From Candidatus Sifarchaeum marinoarchaea (lineage in GTDB: Archaea; Asgardarchaeota; Sifarchaeia; Borrarchaeales; Borrarchaeaceae), in NCBI GenBank assembly GCA_016294985.1, contig JAECRW010000002.1, positions 1 to 37,459 on the forward strand: 37,459 bases of DNA. The letters are read 5' to 3'. The translations under genes and the position numbers were made by a program. Below are positions 7,326 to 16,666 of the stretch, piece by piece. Under the pieces are notes generated by a model that worked only from the letters and a program-made list of their open reading frames with translations, had not been told where the DNA came from and ran no database searches. The first letter of the stretch is position 1; the number at the start of each line of letters is the position of its first letter.

Positions 7326-9509
7326 GTGGCCGATAAAACTATTACCGTGAAAACTGCGGAGGCACGACAGAGAGATGTAGGTCGTGGGAAGGTTCGTATT
7401 GATGGAGCAGCAATGCGTTCCATAGGCGTCACTACAGGTGATGTTATCGAAATACAAGGGAAAAAAACAACTGCCGCTATTGCGTGGCCAGCATATCCCG
7501 AAGATCAGGGAAGTGGGATCATTCGGATGGATGGAATCATCCGTAGAAATTGTGGTGTCACGCTAGGCGAAAAAGTAAAGATTAAGAAAGCTGATGTTAA
7601 AGCTGCGCGTTCTATCACAATAGCTCCTACTTCTATGCCACTTTCAATCGACTATGGCTTTGAGAATTTCGTTAAAAGAAAGTTGTTGGGCTATCCAGTT
7701 TGTAGAGGGGATACGGTGCTCATCCCTATTTTGGGAAGGGCAATGCCTTTCACTATAGTTTCATCCACACCAAAAGGAATCTGCTTGGTAACAGATGCTA
7801 CATCCTTAAATGTGAGTGAAAAGCCACTGGCTGACACTGAGACTGGCTTTCCAAGAGTAAGTTATGAGGATATTGGAGGACTTTCTGAGGAGATTATAAG
7901 AATTCGTGAAATGGTTGAATTGCCATTAAAACATCCAGAACTGTTTAAACGATTGGGTATTGATCCACCAAAAGGTGTTTTGTTACATGGTCCCCCAGGA
8001 TGTGGAAAAACACTTATTGCAAAGGCAGTTGCTAGTGAATCAGATGCGCATTTCATTCCAATCAATGGACCCGAAATTATGAGTAAATTTTATGGAGAAT
8101 CGGAGCAAAGATTACGCCAACTCTTTAAAGAAGCGGAAGAAAATGCGCCAAGTATAGTTTTTATAGATGAGATTGATGCTATAGCACCTAAAAGAGAAGA
8201 AGTAACTGGAGAGGTAGAAAGAAGAGTTGTTGCACAACTTTTAGCCTTAATGGACGGATTGGTGGCTCGTGGCCAAGTGATTGTGGTAGGCGCCACTAAT
8301 AGAGTTAATGCAATAGACCCCGCCTTACGGAGACCTGGAAGGTTCGATAGAGAAATTGAAATTGGTGTTCCAGATAAAATTGGCCGTCAAGAAATTCTAC
8401 TTATTCACACACGTGGTATGCCCTTAAATAAAGATGTTCAATTGAGTAAAATGTCCGAAATAACTCATGGTTTTGTAGGGGCTGATCTTACCGCATTAGG
8501 CCGTGAAGCCGCTATGAAATCATTACGAAGATATCTCCCTAGAATCAATTTAGATGAAGATGTCATCCCCCCAGAGATACTAGATACACTTGAAGTTAAT
8601 ATGGAGGACTTCTTAAATGCTTTAAAAGAAGTCCAACCCTCCGCAATCAGAGAAGTCCAGATAGAAGTTCCAAATGTCCATTGGGAAGATATTGGTGGCC
8701 TTGATGAAGCGAAGCAAGAATTAATTGAAGCTGTCGAATGGCCTTTAAAAGAGGCTGACGCATTCGTGAGATTAGGTATAGAACCACCAAAAGGGATTTT
8801 ATTATATGGCCCACCTGGATGTGGAAAAACTCTACTAGCGAGGGCTGTTGCAACAGAAAGCGAAGCGAATTTCATAAGCATCAAAGGTCCGGAGGTTCTG
8901 TCAAAATGGGTTGGCGAATCCGAAAAAGCAATAAGAGAAGTCTTCCGAAAGGCCAGAATGGCAGCGCCAGCCATTATTTTCTTTGATGAAATTGATGCAA
9001 TAGTGCCTAGACGAGGAATAGGCTATGGTGACTCTCACGTAACCGAAAGAGTCATTAGCCAGATTTTGACGGAGATTGATGGTCTCGAATCTCTACAGGA
9101 TGTCGTAGTAATCGCTGCTACTAACCGCCCTGATATAGTTGATCCTGCTGTTCTTAGACCTGGTAGAACTGATCGCCTTATCCTAGTAGGACCACCTGAC
9201 AAAAACGCACGAGTTGAGATCTTTAAAATATATACACTTGATATGCCTATCACTGAAGATGTAGATATTGAAAAAATTGCAATGGCAGCAGAAGGCTACG
9301 CGGGGTCTGATATTGAGGCATTGTGTCGGGAAGCTGCTATGCTTGCACTAAGGGAAAATATGGACGTGCAGGAAGTAGAAGCACGACATTTCACTGAGGC
9401 AATGAAGAAAATCCATCCAACAGTTACTGCCGATGTAATCCGATGGTATGAAAGACAATCAGAACACTTCAGAAGGACGAAAATAAAAGCACAACCTCAG
9501 TTCGTTTAA
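7326..9509 (+). CDS. cdc48: Cdc48/p97/VAT family AAA+ ATPase
   Basis: 727 residues. An N-domain (about 1-175: double-psi barrel plus beta-clam) is followed by two AAA modules. Numbering from the upstream TTG at 7323, the D1 Walker A is GPPGCGKT at 223-230 and Walker B IVFIDE at 278-283; the D2 Walker A is at 496-503 and Walker B IIFFDE at 551-556. Arginine fingers sit in RRPGR (337-340 region) and LRPGR (611-615). Cdc48 forms a hexamer that unfolds and extracts proteins for degradation. Both Walker A loops have Cys where most family members have Thr in D1; p97 has Cys only in D2. The tail ends QPQFV, without the HbYX motif that docks archaeal unfoldases on the proteasome. GTG at 7326 is preferred because AAGGAGGT (7311-7318) is seven bases upstream; TTG at 7323 is also possible. 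A T-rich terminator follows. Confidence 0.97.
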   Translation: MADKTITVKTAEARQRDVGRGKVRIDGAAMRSIGVTTGDVIEIQGKKTTAAIAWPAYPEDQGSGIIRMDGIIRRNCGVTLGEKVKIKKADVKAARSITIAPTSMPLSIDYGFENFVKRKLLGYPVCRGDTVLIPILGRAMPFTIVSSTPKGICLVTDATSLNVSEKPLADTETGFPRVSYEDIGGLSEEIIRIREMVELPLKHPELFKRLGIDPPKGVLLHGPPGCGKTLIAKAVASESDAHFIPINGPEIMSKFYGESEQRLRQLFKEAEENAPSIVFIDEIDAIAPKREEVTGEVERRVVAQLLALMDGLVARGQVIVVGATNRVNAIDPALRRPGRFDREIEIGVPDKIGRQEILLIHTRGMPLNKDVQLSKMSEITHGFVGADLTALGREAAMKSLRRYLPRINLDEDVIPPEILDTLEVNMEDFLNALKEVQPSAIREVQIEVPNVHWEDIGGLDEAKQELIEAVEWPLKEADAFVRLGIEPPKGILLYGPPGCGKTLLARAVATESEANFISIKGPEVLSKWVGESEKAIREVFRKARMAAPAIIFFDEIDAIVPRRGIGYGDSHVTERVISQILTEIDGLESLQDVVVIAATNRPDIVDPAVLRPGRTDRLILVGPPDKNARVEIFKIYTLDMPITEDVDIEKIAMAAEGYAGSDIEALCREAAMLALRENMDVQEVEARHFTEAMKKIHPTVTADVIRWYERQSEHFRRTKIKAQPQFV

Positions 9510-9513
9510 CTAG

Positions 9514-9526
9514 TTTTTTCTTTTTT
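9514..9526 (+). terminator. T-tract terminator after cdc48
   Basis: Two runs of six T residues separated by one C begin five bases after the cdc48 stop codon. Archaeal RNA polymerase ends transcription at such U tracts. Confidence 0.55.
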
Positions 9527-9786
9527 CTCATCTCAAAAAACGCCTTTTTCTTTTCATACTGCAGATTAGCAACTAGTTTTTAGAGTTTTAAGCCTGGCAA
9601 CTCAGAAGAAACCTTCTAAAAAAGGAAAAGTTTAAATTTTGAGGAAAACAAAAGCCGCTCAATGCAAACAAGTCAACTAAAGTTCAAAAAGAATAAAGTG
9701 GGCTCGCAATTCTATATAACATGCGTTCTATTTACATTTTGAAAATATCTAAGAAAGTAGAGGCCTAAAGAGCGACTGGTGTATTC

Positions 9787-10953
9787 ATGAAAATCTTAAT
9801 GACGATGCCCTCATTTTTGCCCCACAGAGGTGGCAGTGAAATAATGGCATATGAGCTCGCTAAAAGGCTCGTTGAACTAGGCCATAAGGTAATAATTCAT
9901 ACCATACAAAAAAAAGGTACAAAGAAATACGAACAAACAGACGGAATCGAAATTTATCGATTCAAAGACATAAGACTTTTTCCAAAGTTATCTAAAATCA
10001 CACTCGGCAAAATCCCATCGATTTTTTCATTTTCTGCTATACCCTCATTATTTAGATTGGTAAAAAAAACACACCCTGATATAATCCACAGTCACTTCTT
10101 GGCAGATACCGGGCTCTCGGCAATAATAGTAGGAAATACTTTAAAGATACCAATAATAACTTCGCTCCTTGGAAAAGACATTTTTGACCCTGTGGATCCT
10201 GTTCCTATTAAATGGCATAATGTTCTTGCATGGCTTATGGAGAATTCTTCGATGGTAATTGCATGCAGTAGTGACCAAAAATTAAGAGCAAAAGCTATGG
10301 GTGTTTCTTCGGGCATCACAATAATACCGCACGGGGTAAACATCCAAAGATTCACTCCACAGGTAAAAGTAGATATTAAAAAGAAATTGGGTATTCAAGG
10401 CCCAATGATTCTATCTGTTCAACGTCTTCACCCTAGAAAAGGAATGGAATATTTAATCGATGCAATTCCTATAATTTTGGATAAAAAACCTTCAGCACAG
10501 TTCGTTATTGTAGGAAAGGGATCGGAAAAAGCAAAGATAGAAAAGAAAATCGAAATATTACACATTGAAAATAATGTAAAATTAGTTGGATTCGTTCCAG
10601 ACTCGGAACTTCCCCACTATTATGCAAACTGCGATCTATTCGTGCTAAACTCTCTTTATGAGGCATTTGGAATTGTTTTGCTGGAAGCAATGGCATCAGG
10701 AAAACCAGTTGTTGCAACTACAGTTGGAGGAGTTCCTGAAGTAGTAATGAATGGAAAAACCGGTTTTTTGGTGTCCCCCAGGAAACCAAAGCAACTTGCA
10801 GAGGCGAGCATTAAGATTTTACAAGATCCCGAAATGAAACAAAAAATGGGTAACTCTGGACTGAACAGAGTTTTAAAACGATTTAGTTGGGACTCGATAG
10901 TGAAAAAATATCTGAATGCATATATTATGACCCAAAAATTGAAAAGCAGATGA
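9787..10953 (+). CDS. GT4-family glycosyltransferase
   Basis: 388 residues, GT-B fold. The N-terminal Rossmann domain starts MKILMTMPSFLPHRGGSE, a glycine-rich acceptor-side loop typical of GT4. The C-terminal domain has SVQRLHPRKGMEYLI, the VGKGSEK strand-loop and SLYEAFGIVLLEAMASGKPVVAT; the last contains the two Glu of the EX7E nucleotide-sugar motif. It adds a sugar from a nucleotide-sugar donor to a lipid- or polymer-linked glycan on the cytoplasmic face. The 277-base gap before it holds the cdc48 terminator and probably the promoter. It heads a same-strand run with the flippase and a second GT4 gene. Donor and acceptor are not predictable. Confidence 0.93.
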   Translation: MKILMTMPSFLPHRGGSEIMAYELAKRLVELGHKVIIHTIQKKGTKKYEQTDGIEIYRFKDIRLFPKLSKITLGKIPSIFSFSAIPSLFRLVKKTHPDIIHSHFLADTGLSAIIVGNTLKIPIITSLLGKDIFDPVDPVPIKWHNVLAWLMENSSMVIACSSDQKLRAKAMGVSSGITIIPHGVNIQRFTPQVKVDIKKKLGIQGPMILSVQRLHPRKGMEYLIDAIPIILDKKPSAQFVIVGKGSEKAKIEKKIEILHIENNVKLVGFVPDSELPHYYANCDLFVLNSLYEAFGIVLLEAMASGKPVVATTVGGVPEVVMNGKTGFLVSPRKPKQLAEASIKILQDPEMKQKMGNSGLNRVLKRFSWDSIVKKYLNAYIMTQKLKSR

Positions 10954-11042
10954 TTGCGGTTATCAGAAAATAGCGCAGTCAAGTATATTGCATTTAGATT
11001 ACGAATGAGTTTAGTATAGTAAAAATTTATGCTAGGGATATC

Positions 11043-12608
11043 ATGAGTAACAACGATGGAACGTTAAAGGAATTATTCTATGGGACGTCCCTTGTTACTA
11101 TAGGCGGAATAATAAGAGACGTTATTAGATTTATTACCATAGCGTTATTAAGTATTCTTTTAACGCCTACCGGTTACGGAATATACGTTCTAGCTTTTAC
11201 AGTTCCAGGGATAATCTTCAACCTTGCATTGAATGGTCTAATTGAAGGGATAGTGCGATCTGTTTCTGTTTATTACGGCAAAGCTGAATATTATCAAATC
11301 CGAAATGTGATAATCAAAATCCTGGGGATTCATTTTTTTGTTGGTATATGCATTAGTACAACCCTATACTTCTCTTCAGGTTTTATTAGTGAATCTATTC
11401 TGCTAAAACCGGAAATAACAGAACCACTTCGCCTTGCGTCATTTGCTGTATTACTTTTATCACTTTTCGGAGGAGTAATTAATGTTTTTAGGGCTCTTCA
11501 ACGAATAAATTATTATGTTGCACTTCATCTCACACAGGTAGTCACATATCTTGCTGTGGTTTCGGTTTTCCTAAATATCGGGCTGGGAATAATAGGTGCA
11601 ATTCAGGCAAGAATATTAACTGGGTCTGCTACATTATTAACAGGTCTGCTACTTTGTATAAAGGTCTATAAAGACATTGTTGCCACTGCTAAGATAGATG
11701 CCAGTTCTACAACCTCTGATTCACTAAAGGATGTTATCCTGTTTAGTTCTCAAATTAATATTATTAATGCGTTAAAATTATCAAGAGCAGAATTAATCAC
11801 TATATTTCTGGGAAGATTCAGTTCTACTGCGGAAGTAGCTTATTTCTCTATTGCAAATAGTGTCATGCAGGTAATTGGTTATTCTGGATCTGGATCCCTG
11901 GCGATTATGCTCTTCCCAGAATTTTCAAAATTACACGCAAAAAATGATCAACCTATGATAAGAAGGCTATTTAGAATCACACTCAAGGTGTCGTTAGTTC
12001 TTGCAGCCTTCGTTGGAGGTCTTATCATAATTGGCTCTAGACCACTTTTGATGGAATTTGTTCCTTCATATCTGCCCGCATATCCAGTCATAGTCCTCAT
12101 AGTCATTGTAGCAATTGTCAACTCAATTTCGGGTAGTCTTGGCTCTATTATTCGTGGACTTGATAAACTAAATATTTCAATTAAATACGGATCAATTGCA
12201 GCAGTTGTGAGTCTTATCTTAAACCTCTTCTTATCTTATATGGGTATTTATAATTCGGTGATTGGAGGACTCATATATGTTGTAATAATGGTGATTTGGA
12301 ATATTCCTCCCCTATTCGAAGTCTCAAGATTATTAGAAATCTCAATGCCGTTAGACTTCTTTTTAAAATTAAGTTTTGCTTTTCCTTTATCCATTTTCAT
12401 TCCTTATATGGTAACAAGTCTCTTAGGGAATGTATATCTTCAAATAATTTTGATTGCACTTTTTGTAGGCCTCTTTGGAATATTCTGTGTAATCTTGGGA
12501 GTCTTTAAGAAAGAAGAATTAGACTATTTAATTATTAATTTAACAAGGAATGAACTGACAAAAAAATTGATACCACTATTAAAGTTCTTCAAGCTTCTTG
12601 GAAGGTGA
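11043..12608 (+). CDS. Polysaccharide/oligosaccharide flippase (MOP superfamily, Wzx-like)
   Basis: 521 residues, almost entirely hydrophobic, with about 12-14 membrane helices along its full length. The N-terminal LFYGTSLVTIGGIIRDVIRF segment and the later VMQVIGYSGSGSLAIMLFPEFSKL segment are typical of Wzx/RfbX proteins of the MOP exporter superfamily. These proteins move lipid-linked glycans from the cytoplasmic to the outer face of the membrane. It lies between two GT4 genes on the same strand, which supports a glycan-export role. The start ATG is preceded by weak GGGATATC. Length is slightly above the usual 420-500 residues. The substrate is unknown. Confidence 0.9.
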   Translation: MSNNDGTLKELFYGTSLVTIGGIIRDVIRFITIALLSILLTPTGYGIYVLAFTVPGIIFNLALNGLIEGIVRSVSVYYGKAEYYQIRNVIIKILGIHFFVGICISTTLYFSSGFISESILLKPEITEPLRLASFAVLLLSLFGGVINVFRALQRINYYVALHLTQVVTYLAVVSVFLNIGLGIIGAIQARILTGSATLLTGLLLCIKVYKDIVATAKIDASSTTSDSLKDVILFSSQINIINALKLSRAELITIFLGRFSSTAEVAYFSIANSVMQVIGYSGSGSLAIMLFPEFSKLHAKNDQPMIRRLFRITLKVSLVLAAFVGGLIIIGSRPLLMEFVPSYLPAYPVIVLIVIVAIVNSISGSLGSIIRGLDKLNISIKYGSIAAVVSLILNLFLSYMGIYNSVIGGLIYVVIMVIWNIPPLFEVSRLLEISMPLDFFLKLSFAFPLSIFIPYMVTSLLGNVYLQIILIALFVGLFGIFCVILGVFKKEELDYLIINLTRNELTKKLIPLLKFFKLLGR

Positions 12609-12667
12609 CCCCCTCTAACAATTTTTAATTTAATTTTTTGTACAATATGCTCATAGGAAGGAAAAAC

Positions 12668-13894
12668 ATGTACATTTGCATGCTGGCACGGGAATTTCGA
12701 GAAGGTGGAGGAGGCGTCTTTACTCATACTCGCAAAATTTCGAAAAAATTGATTGAGCTTGGTCACAAAGTCACAGTTATTGCAACAAGGAAAAAAGGAG
12801 AACCGAAACGGGACGCGATAGATGAAATTCCTATAGTTCGCGTGCGTACAACAACCATCCCATTGTATTTTGTAAGCGAATTATATGCACGAGCCACAAG
12901 AATTTTTAGCTATAGCCTTTCTGCTGCAATGAAAATTAAGGAACTACAAACACAACAAAGATTTGATGTAATTTGTGGACAAGGCGTTTCTGGTTTTGCA
13001 GGCGTTTTAGTTCGGCAAATACATTCATTACCTCTCATGATTAGGACCGCATGGCCATATATTGGCATAAAAAACATCTGTCTATCTGAAAGAGGTAATA
13101 GTCTGGATAGATGGAGAATAGAAGCAACACATTTTCCTTTAGTTATTATGGATAAATTAGCGTGCACATCAGCAGAAAAAATCACAGCATTATCGAAATC
13201 ATTGGCATACGAAATCTCAGAGGGATATAACATACCTTATGAGCGTATTGAGATCATTCCAAATGGAATTAGTGTTAAAGAATATGAAAACGTAGCATGC
13301 GATGAGATTAAAGAGAAATATAATTTGTGGGACACAATAAACGTATTGTTTGTCGGAAGGATCAATCAAAGAAAGGGTGTAGATTATCTTATAGACGCAA
13401 TACCTAAGGTACTTCAAAACGTGAAAAATATACGATTTCTTTTAGTAGGAAGCGGAAACACAATTTTTTATAAAAAAAGAGCTCGTGAACTAGGAATTGA
13501 GCAGTACATAAACTTCGTAGGACATATTTCTCACGAAGATGTAAGCAAGTATTATGCAAGTGCAGATATTTTCATTCTTCCCAGTTTATATGAAGGCATG
13601 CCTTTTGTAGTTTTAGAAGCGATGGCGGCAGGTAAACCTGTTATCTCAACTAATATAGCAGGTATACCCGATATAATTAATAACGGGCATACAGGATTCT
13701 TGATAGAACCAAAAAACGTAAATGCAATTGCCAAATATATTACTATGTTAGCAAAGAATGAAAAACTTAGGAAAAATGTAGGGAATAATGGAAAGGAGAA
13801 CATTAAAAAATTCTTTAATATTGAAAATGTTTCTAAACGACTGCTTTCTGTGTTTGAACAGACTATAATGCTTCATAATAAGAAAAAGGACTAG
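12668..13894 (+). CDS. GT4-family glycosyltransferase
   Basis: 408 residues from the ATG at 12668; an in-frame TTG 30 bases upstream is less likely because AGGAAGG at 12656-12662 is well spaced for the ATG. The protein opens MYICMLAREFREGGGGVFTH, the GT4 N-terminal loop. The C-terminal half has LFVGRINQRKGVDYLIDA, LLVGSGN and PSLYEGMPFVVLEAMAAGKP, which carries the EX7E pair. It follows the flippase by about 60 bases and probably shares its transcript. Its stop codon overlaps that of the convergent GT4 gene in a shared CTAG (13891-13894). Substrates are not predictable. Confidence 0.93.
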   Translation: MYICMLAREFREGGGGVFTHTRKISKKLIELGHKVTVIATRKKGEPKRDAIDEIPIVRVRTTTIPLYFVSELYARATRIFSYSLSAAMKIKELQTQQRFDVICGQGVSGFAGVLVRQIHSLPLMIRTAWPYIGIKNICLSERGNSLDRWRIEATHFPLVIMDKLACTSAEKITALSKSLAYEISEGYNIPYERIEIIPNGISVKEYENVACDEIKEKYNLWDTINVLFVGRINQRKGVDYLIDAIPKVLQNVKNIRFLLVGSGNTIFYKKRARELGIEQYINFVGHISHEDVSKYYASADIFILPSLYEGMPFVVLEAMAAGKPVISTNIAGIPDIINNGHTGFLIEPKNVNAIAKYITMLAKNEKLRKNVGNNGKENIKKFFNIENVSKRLLSVFEQTIMLHNKKKD

Positions 13895-15213
13895 TCTGAA
13901 GCGTTATTAACATTGCCTATGAGTTTACTGTAAATTTTTACTATTTTGGGAATAATAATGCGTTCGCTAAACGTGTTAGTTACACTATGCAGTCCTCGTC
14001 GTCCCATCTCTTTTCTGAGCGAAACATCATTTAAAAGTGTCAACATTGCCTTCGATAATTCATTAACAGTTGGTCTCACTAACAGACCATTAACTCCGTC
14101 AATAACAACATCCACATTTCCACAGACTTTTGTTGCAATAACAGGAGAGCTTGCTGCCATAGATTCATAAAGAACACGGCTTAGGGCTTCTTCTCTAATT
14201 ACTGGGGCAACAATTATATCTGCAGCGGCATATACACTGGGCATCAACTTATATGGGAGATTTCCTGTAAAAAATATGTTATTGTTAAGCTTTGAAGTTT
14301 GAACTACACTCTGCAAGCGTTCAAAAAGGGGACCACTCCCAATAACTACAAAATTAGCATCAGTACCATTCTTGACTAGAAATTGGGCGGCTTTAATAAA
14401 AAGCACAATTCCTTTCTCGATTTTAAGGCGGCCTACAAAGATTATACTCTTTTTTTGAGGGAAACAAGGGATTAATTGTTTAAAGATCTCTTTATTTATA
14501 TTTTGATAGGATTTTGAATTGAAAAAATTGTGAATAACGTGTATTTTTTCCTTAGGGATTCCATTTTTTGTAAGTATACGCTTTACGCAGTTACTTACCG
14601 CAATAATTTTGTCTGTAAGACGCATCAATCTTCGTCTTATTGCAATTTTGAATAAAAAAATTGGTGTCAAAAAATATTTCACAAAATTAGGAAAACTTGA
14701 TGGAAAATAAAGAAACATTACACATTTACTCAGATTTTGAAAATTACACTTATAACATAAACGCCTCATTGTAAAAGGAGGTAAAATATGATTTCCATGA
14801 AAACAAGTTGACCAGTTGCTATTTGCAGAAACTATAACAGGGATATTCATTATTTTACCCGCAATCATTCCCTCAAAAAGCATATCCATGTTGTAGATAT
14901 GAATAAGATCAATAGCGTTCTTTTTAAAGAAAGAAACTAGGTGAACTACATTTTTAATTGAAAAAACTAGATTATTGCCCATTTCATTAAGGAGCAAGTT
15001 TTTTGACGTGTTGTTAGAAAGAATTCTATGAACAGATAATTTTTTCCAAGCAAAATGATTTTCCCAACTTTCTGGAAGATTTCTTATTTTTGTTGTAACA
15101 ACATGTACGCAAATATCGTATTCAGACAACATTCTTGCTGTGTGGTATGCACTAATTTCACCACCACCTACAATCTTTGGTGGAAAGAACCTTGTAAGGA
15201 AGCAAATCCGCAC
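13891..15213 (-). CDS. GT4-family glycosyltransferase with four-cysteine insert
   Basis: 440 residues from a GTG at 15213 (minus-strand GGAG about ten bases upstream). It starts MRICFLTRFFPPKIVGGGEI, very like the GT4 gene at 26502. Between the strands of the N-terminal domain is an insert with Cys residues in the order C-x(n)-CYKC-x(n)-C, around residues 135-165, suggesting a metal site or disulfides. The donor domain has IIFVGRLKIEKGI, VVIGSGPLFERL and REEALSRVLYESMAASSPV, where the EX7E motif reads E-ALSRVLYE. It converges with the preceding GT4 gene and is upstream-divergent from a non-coding stretch. Substrates are unknown. Confidence 0.92.
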   Translation of the reverse strand: MRICFLTRFFPPKIVGGGEISAYHTARMLSEYDICVHVVTTKIRNLPESWENHFAWKKLSVHRILSNNTSKNLLLNEMGNNLVFSIKNVVHLVSFFKKNAIDLIHIYNMDMLFEGMIAGKIMNIPVIVSANSNWSTCFHGNHILPPFTMRRLCYKCNFQNLSKCVMFLYFPSSFPNFVKYFLTPIFLFKIAIRRRLMRLTDKIIAVSNCVKRILTKNGIPKEKIHVIHNFFNSKSYQNINKEIFKQLIPCFPQKKSIIFVGRLKIEKGIVLFIKAAQFLVKNGTDANFVVIGSGPLFERLQSVVQTSKLNNNIFFTGNLPYKLMPSVYAAADIIVAPVIREEALSRVLYESMAASSPVIATKVCGNVDVVIDGVNGLLVRPTVNELSKAMLTLLNDVSLRKEMGRRGLHSVTNTFSERIIIPKIVKIYSKLIGNVNNASD

Positions 15214-15441
15214 GTTTTTCTACTCCAGAAGTACTACAATTTGTTATTATGTCACGACCTTGAGAAATTGTATAGACAAACGACCATCGTAAAGACAAAA
15301 GTCTCTTTTACTTCAGTTCATATAAAAACGCTCCTTCCAAACGGGGATATTTTTGCTGTGTTTTTGTTTTCCGTTATGGATTCATAAGAATTAGATTTCA
15401 TATTTAAAAAGCGGATAGTTCGACAAACCAATACTTAGCCG
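15214..15441. other. 228-base gap, little seen
   Basis: AT-rich spacer between the start of a GT4 gene and the stop of the FEN-1 gene, both on the minus strand. A TATTTAAAAAGC element lies near 15400-15412 and could be a promoter. No RNA gene or additional reading frame is convincing. Confidence 0.3.
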
Positions 15442-16467
15442 TCATATCCACTTGAAAAGTGTTGCCTGTTTTTTATCAGAGATCTTTTCAAGCCGATCCA
15501 AAGCACGTTCAACTCTATTCTGTGAGAAATCATGCTCCTCACAAAGAAATTCGAATATTTTATCGCGATCTGGAGATTTCCATTTAATTGAGTAAGCGTC
15601 TGTCACCTCAGGTTCTAGGAAAATTGATCTTATTTGATCAAAAGGAACATCGGCTAATATATCTTTCACTTTCATTACTGATTCTAAATCACCGTGTTCT
15701 TTTATTAACTTTAATGCTGTTTTAGGCCCTATTCCTTTTACCCCCTCGTTAAAATCAGTTCCAATAAGAATGCCAATGTCAATTAACTGCTCTCTTGTTA
15801 TTTCAAGGTCTTTCAGCATTTCTTCAAGATAAATGAGTTCAGGCTTTACTTCAATGTATGTTGATTTTCTGGGCAATTTTCGACGTCCGGTAATCGTAAG
15901 ATTGCGTATCAGCCTATCAGCACCAAATAATAGGCTGTCATGATCCTGAGACCCCACACACCAACTATCGCCCTTTCTGACCATATAGGCTGCTTGAGCT
16001 TCACCTTCACCAGGAGCTTGCACGTATGGAAGTCCCATATGTGATAAGAGTATTTTACTGTCAGAAATCATCTGTTCGGTAAATCGCGAGGACGCTTGAG
16101 CGAATTTTCTAGCGTCTTCCCAGTCTCCTTTCTCAAGAGCTTCAAGCCATTTCTCAGTAGACGTTTCTCTAATTTGTTTTCGCATTTCAATTGTTTCTTG
16201 TTTTAATTCTGGAGATTTACCATCATATACGTAGAGTGGTCGAATGGTTTCTTCAAGTAAATTAATGCTACGATAAAAAAGACCGCTTAAATGAGATGTA
16301 ACCCGTTTTTGAAGATCTAATAGAGGTGTCCCATCAGGCTGACGAATTATTGCCAAAAACTGATATAAAACGTTCATTGTATCAATAGCAATAGTTTTGT
16401 CACTTAGATCTTTCAATTCAAGTGTGTGTGTAGTTTTCTCTATAAGATCTTTTATTTTGAGTCCCAT
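15442..16467 (-). CDS. fen: Flap endonuclease 1 (FEN-1)
   Basis: 341 residues from the ATG at 16467. An upstream frame adds 26 hydrophobic residues but lacks the family N-terminus, so it was rejected; FEN-1 needs its N-terminal MG at the active site. Catalytic acids are D29, D82, E154, E156, D175, D177 and D238, and the helix-hairpin-helix is GVKGIGPKTALKLI (242-255). The last eight residues, QATLFKWI, form a PCNA-interacting PIP box at the extreme C-terminus, with Trp-Ile where two aromatics are usual. FEN-1 removes RNA-DNA flaps during Okazaki fragment maturation and repair. The gene lies within a stretch of glycosylation genes without functional relation to them. Confidence 0.97.
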   Translation of the reverse strand: MGLKIKDLIEKTTHTLELKDLSDKTIAIDTMNVLYQFLAIIRQPDGTPLLDLQKRVTSHLSGLFYRSINLLEETIRPLYVYDGKSPELKQETIEMRKQIRETSTEKWLEALEKGDWEDARKFAQASSRFTEQMISDSKILLSHMGLPYVQAPGEGEAQAAYMVRKGDSWCVGSQDHDSLLFGADRLIRNLTITGRRKLPRKSTYIEVKPELIYLEEMLKDLEITREQLIDIGILIGTDFNEGVKGIGPKTALKLIKEHGDLESVMKVKDILADVPFDQIRSIFLEPEVTDAYSIKWKSPDRDKIFEFLCEEHDFSQNRVERALDRLEKISDKKQATLFKWI

Positions 16468-16666
16468 TGATATCGTCCTTATTATATTACACAATGTTTT
16501 TAAAAAGTTAAGTAGCGCATGATATAGAATTTTAAAAAATATCAATTATGACTTCCAATTCTGTATTCCTTGCAAATTTAATGCAAGAACTTTGGCCAAA
16601 GAAAAGTAAAATCATGTAAACAAGATTTGTTGGCTTAAAGATTTTCAAAGAGTTCAGGTTTAGAGA

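Noticed and set aside
8465..8974. 169-codon minus-strand frame inside cdc48
   Set aside because: It is the antisense of a conserved ATPase region, without ribosome-binding site or recognisable domain; other antisense frames in cdc48 are of the same kind.
12638..12667. TTG start for the GT4 gene at 12668
   Set aside because: The ATG at 12668 has a well placed AGGAAGG site and begins the family-typical N-terminus.
16468..16545. 26-residue N-terminal extension of FEN-1
   Set aside because: It is hydrophobic and precedes the MGLKIKDL start; FEN-1 requires its N-terminal residues at the active site.
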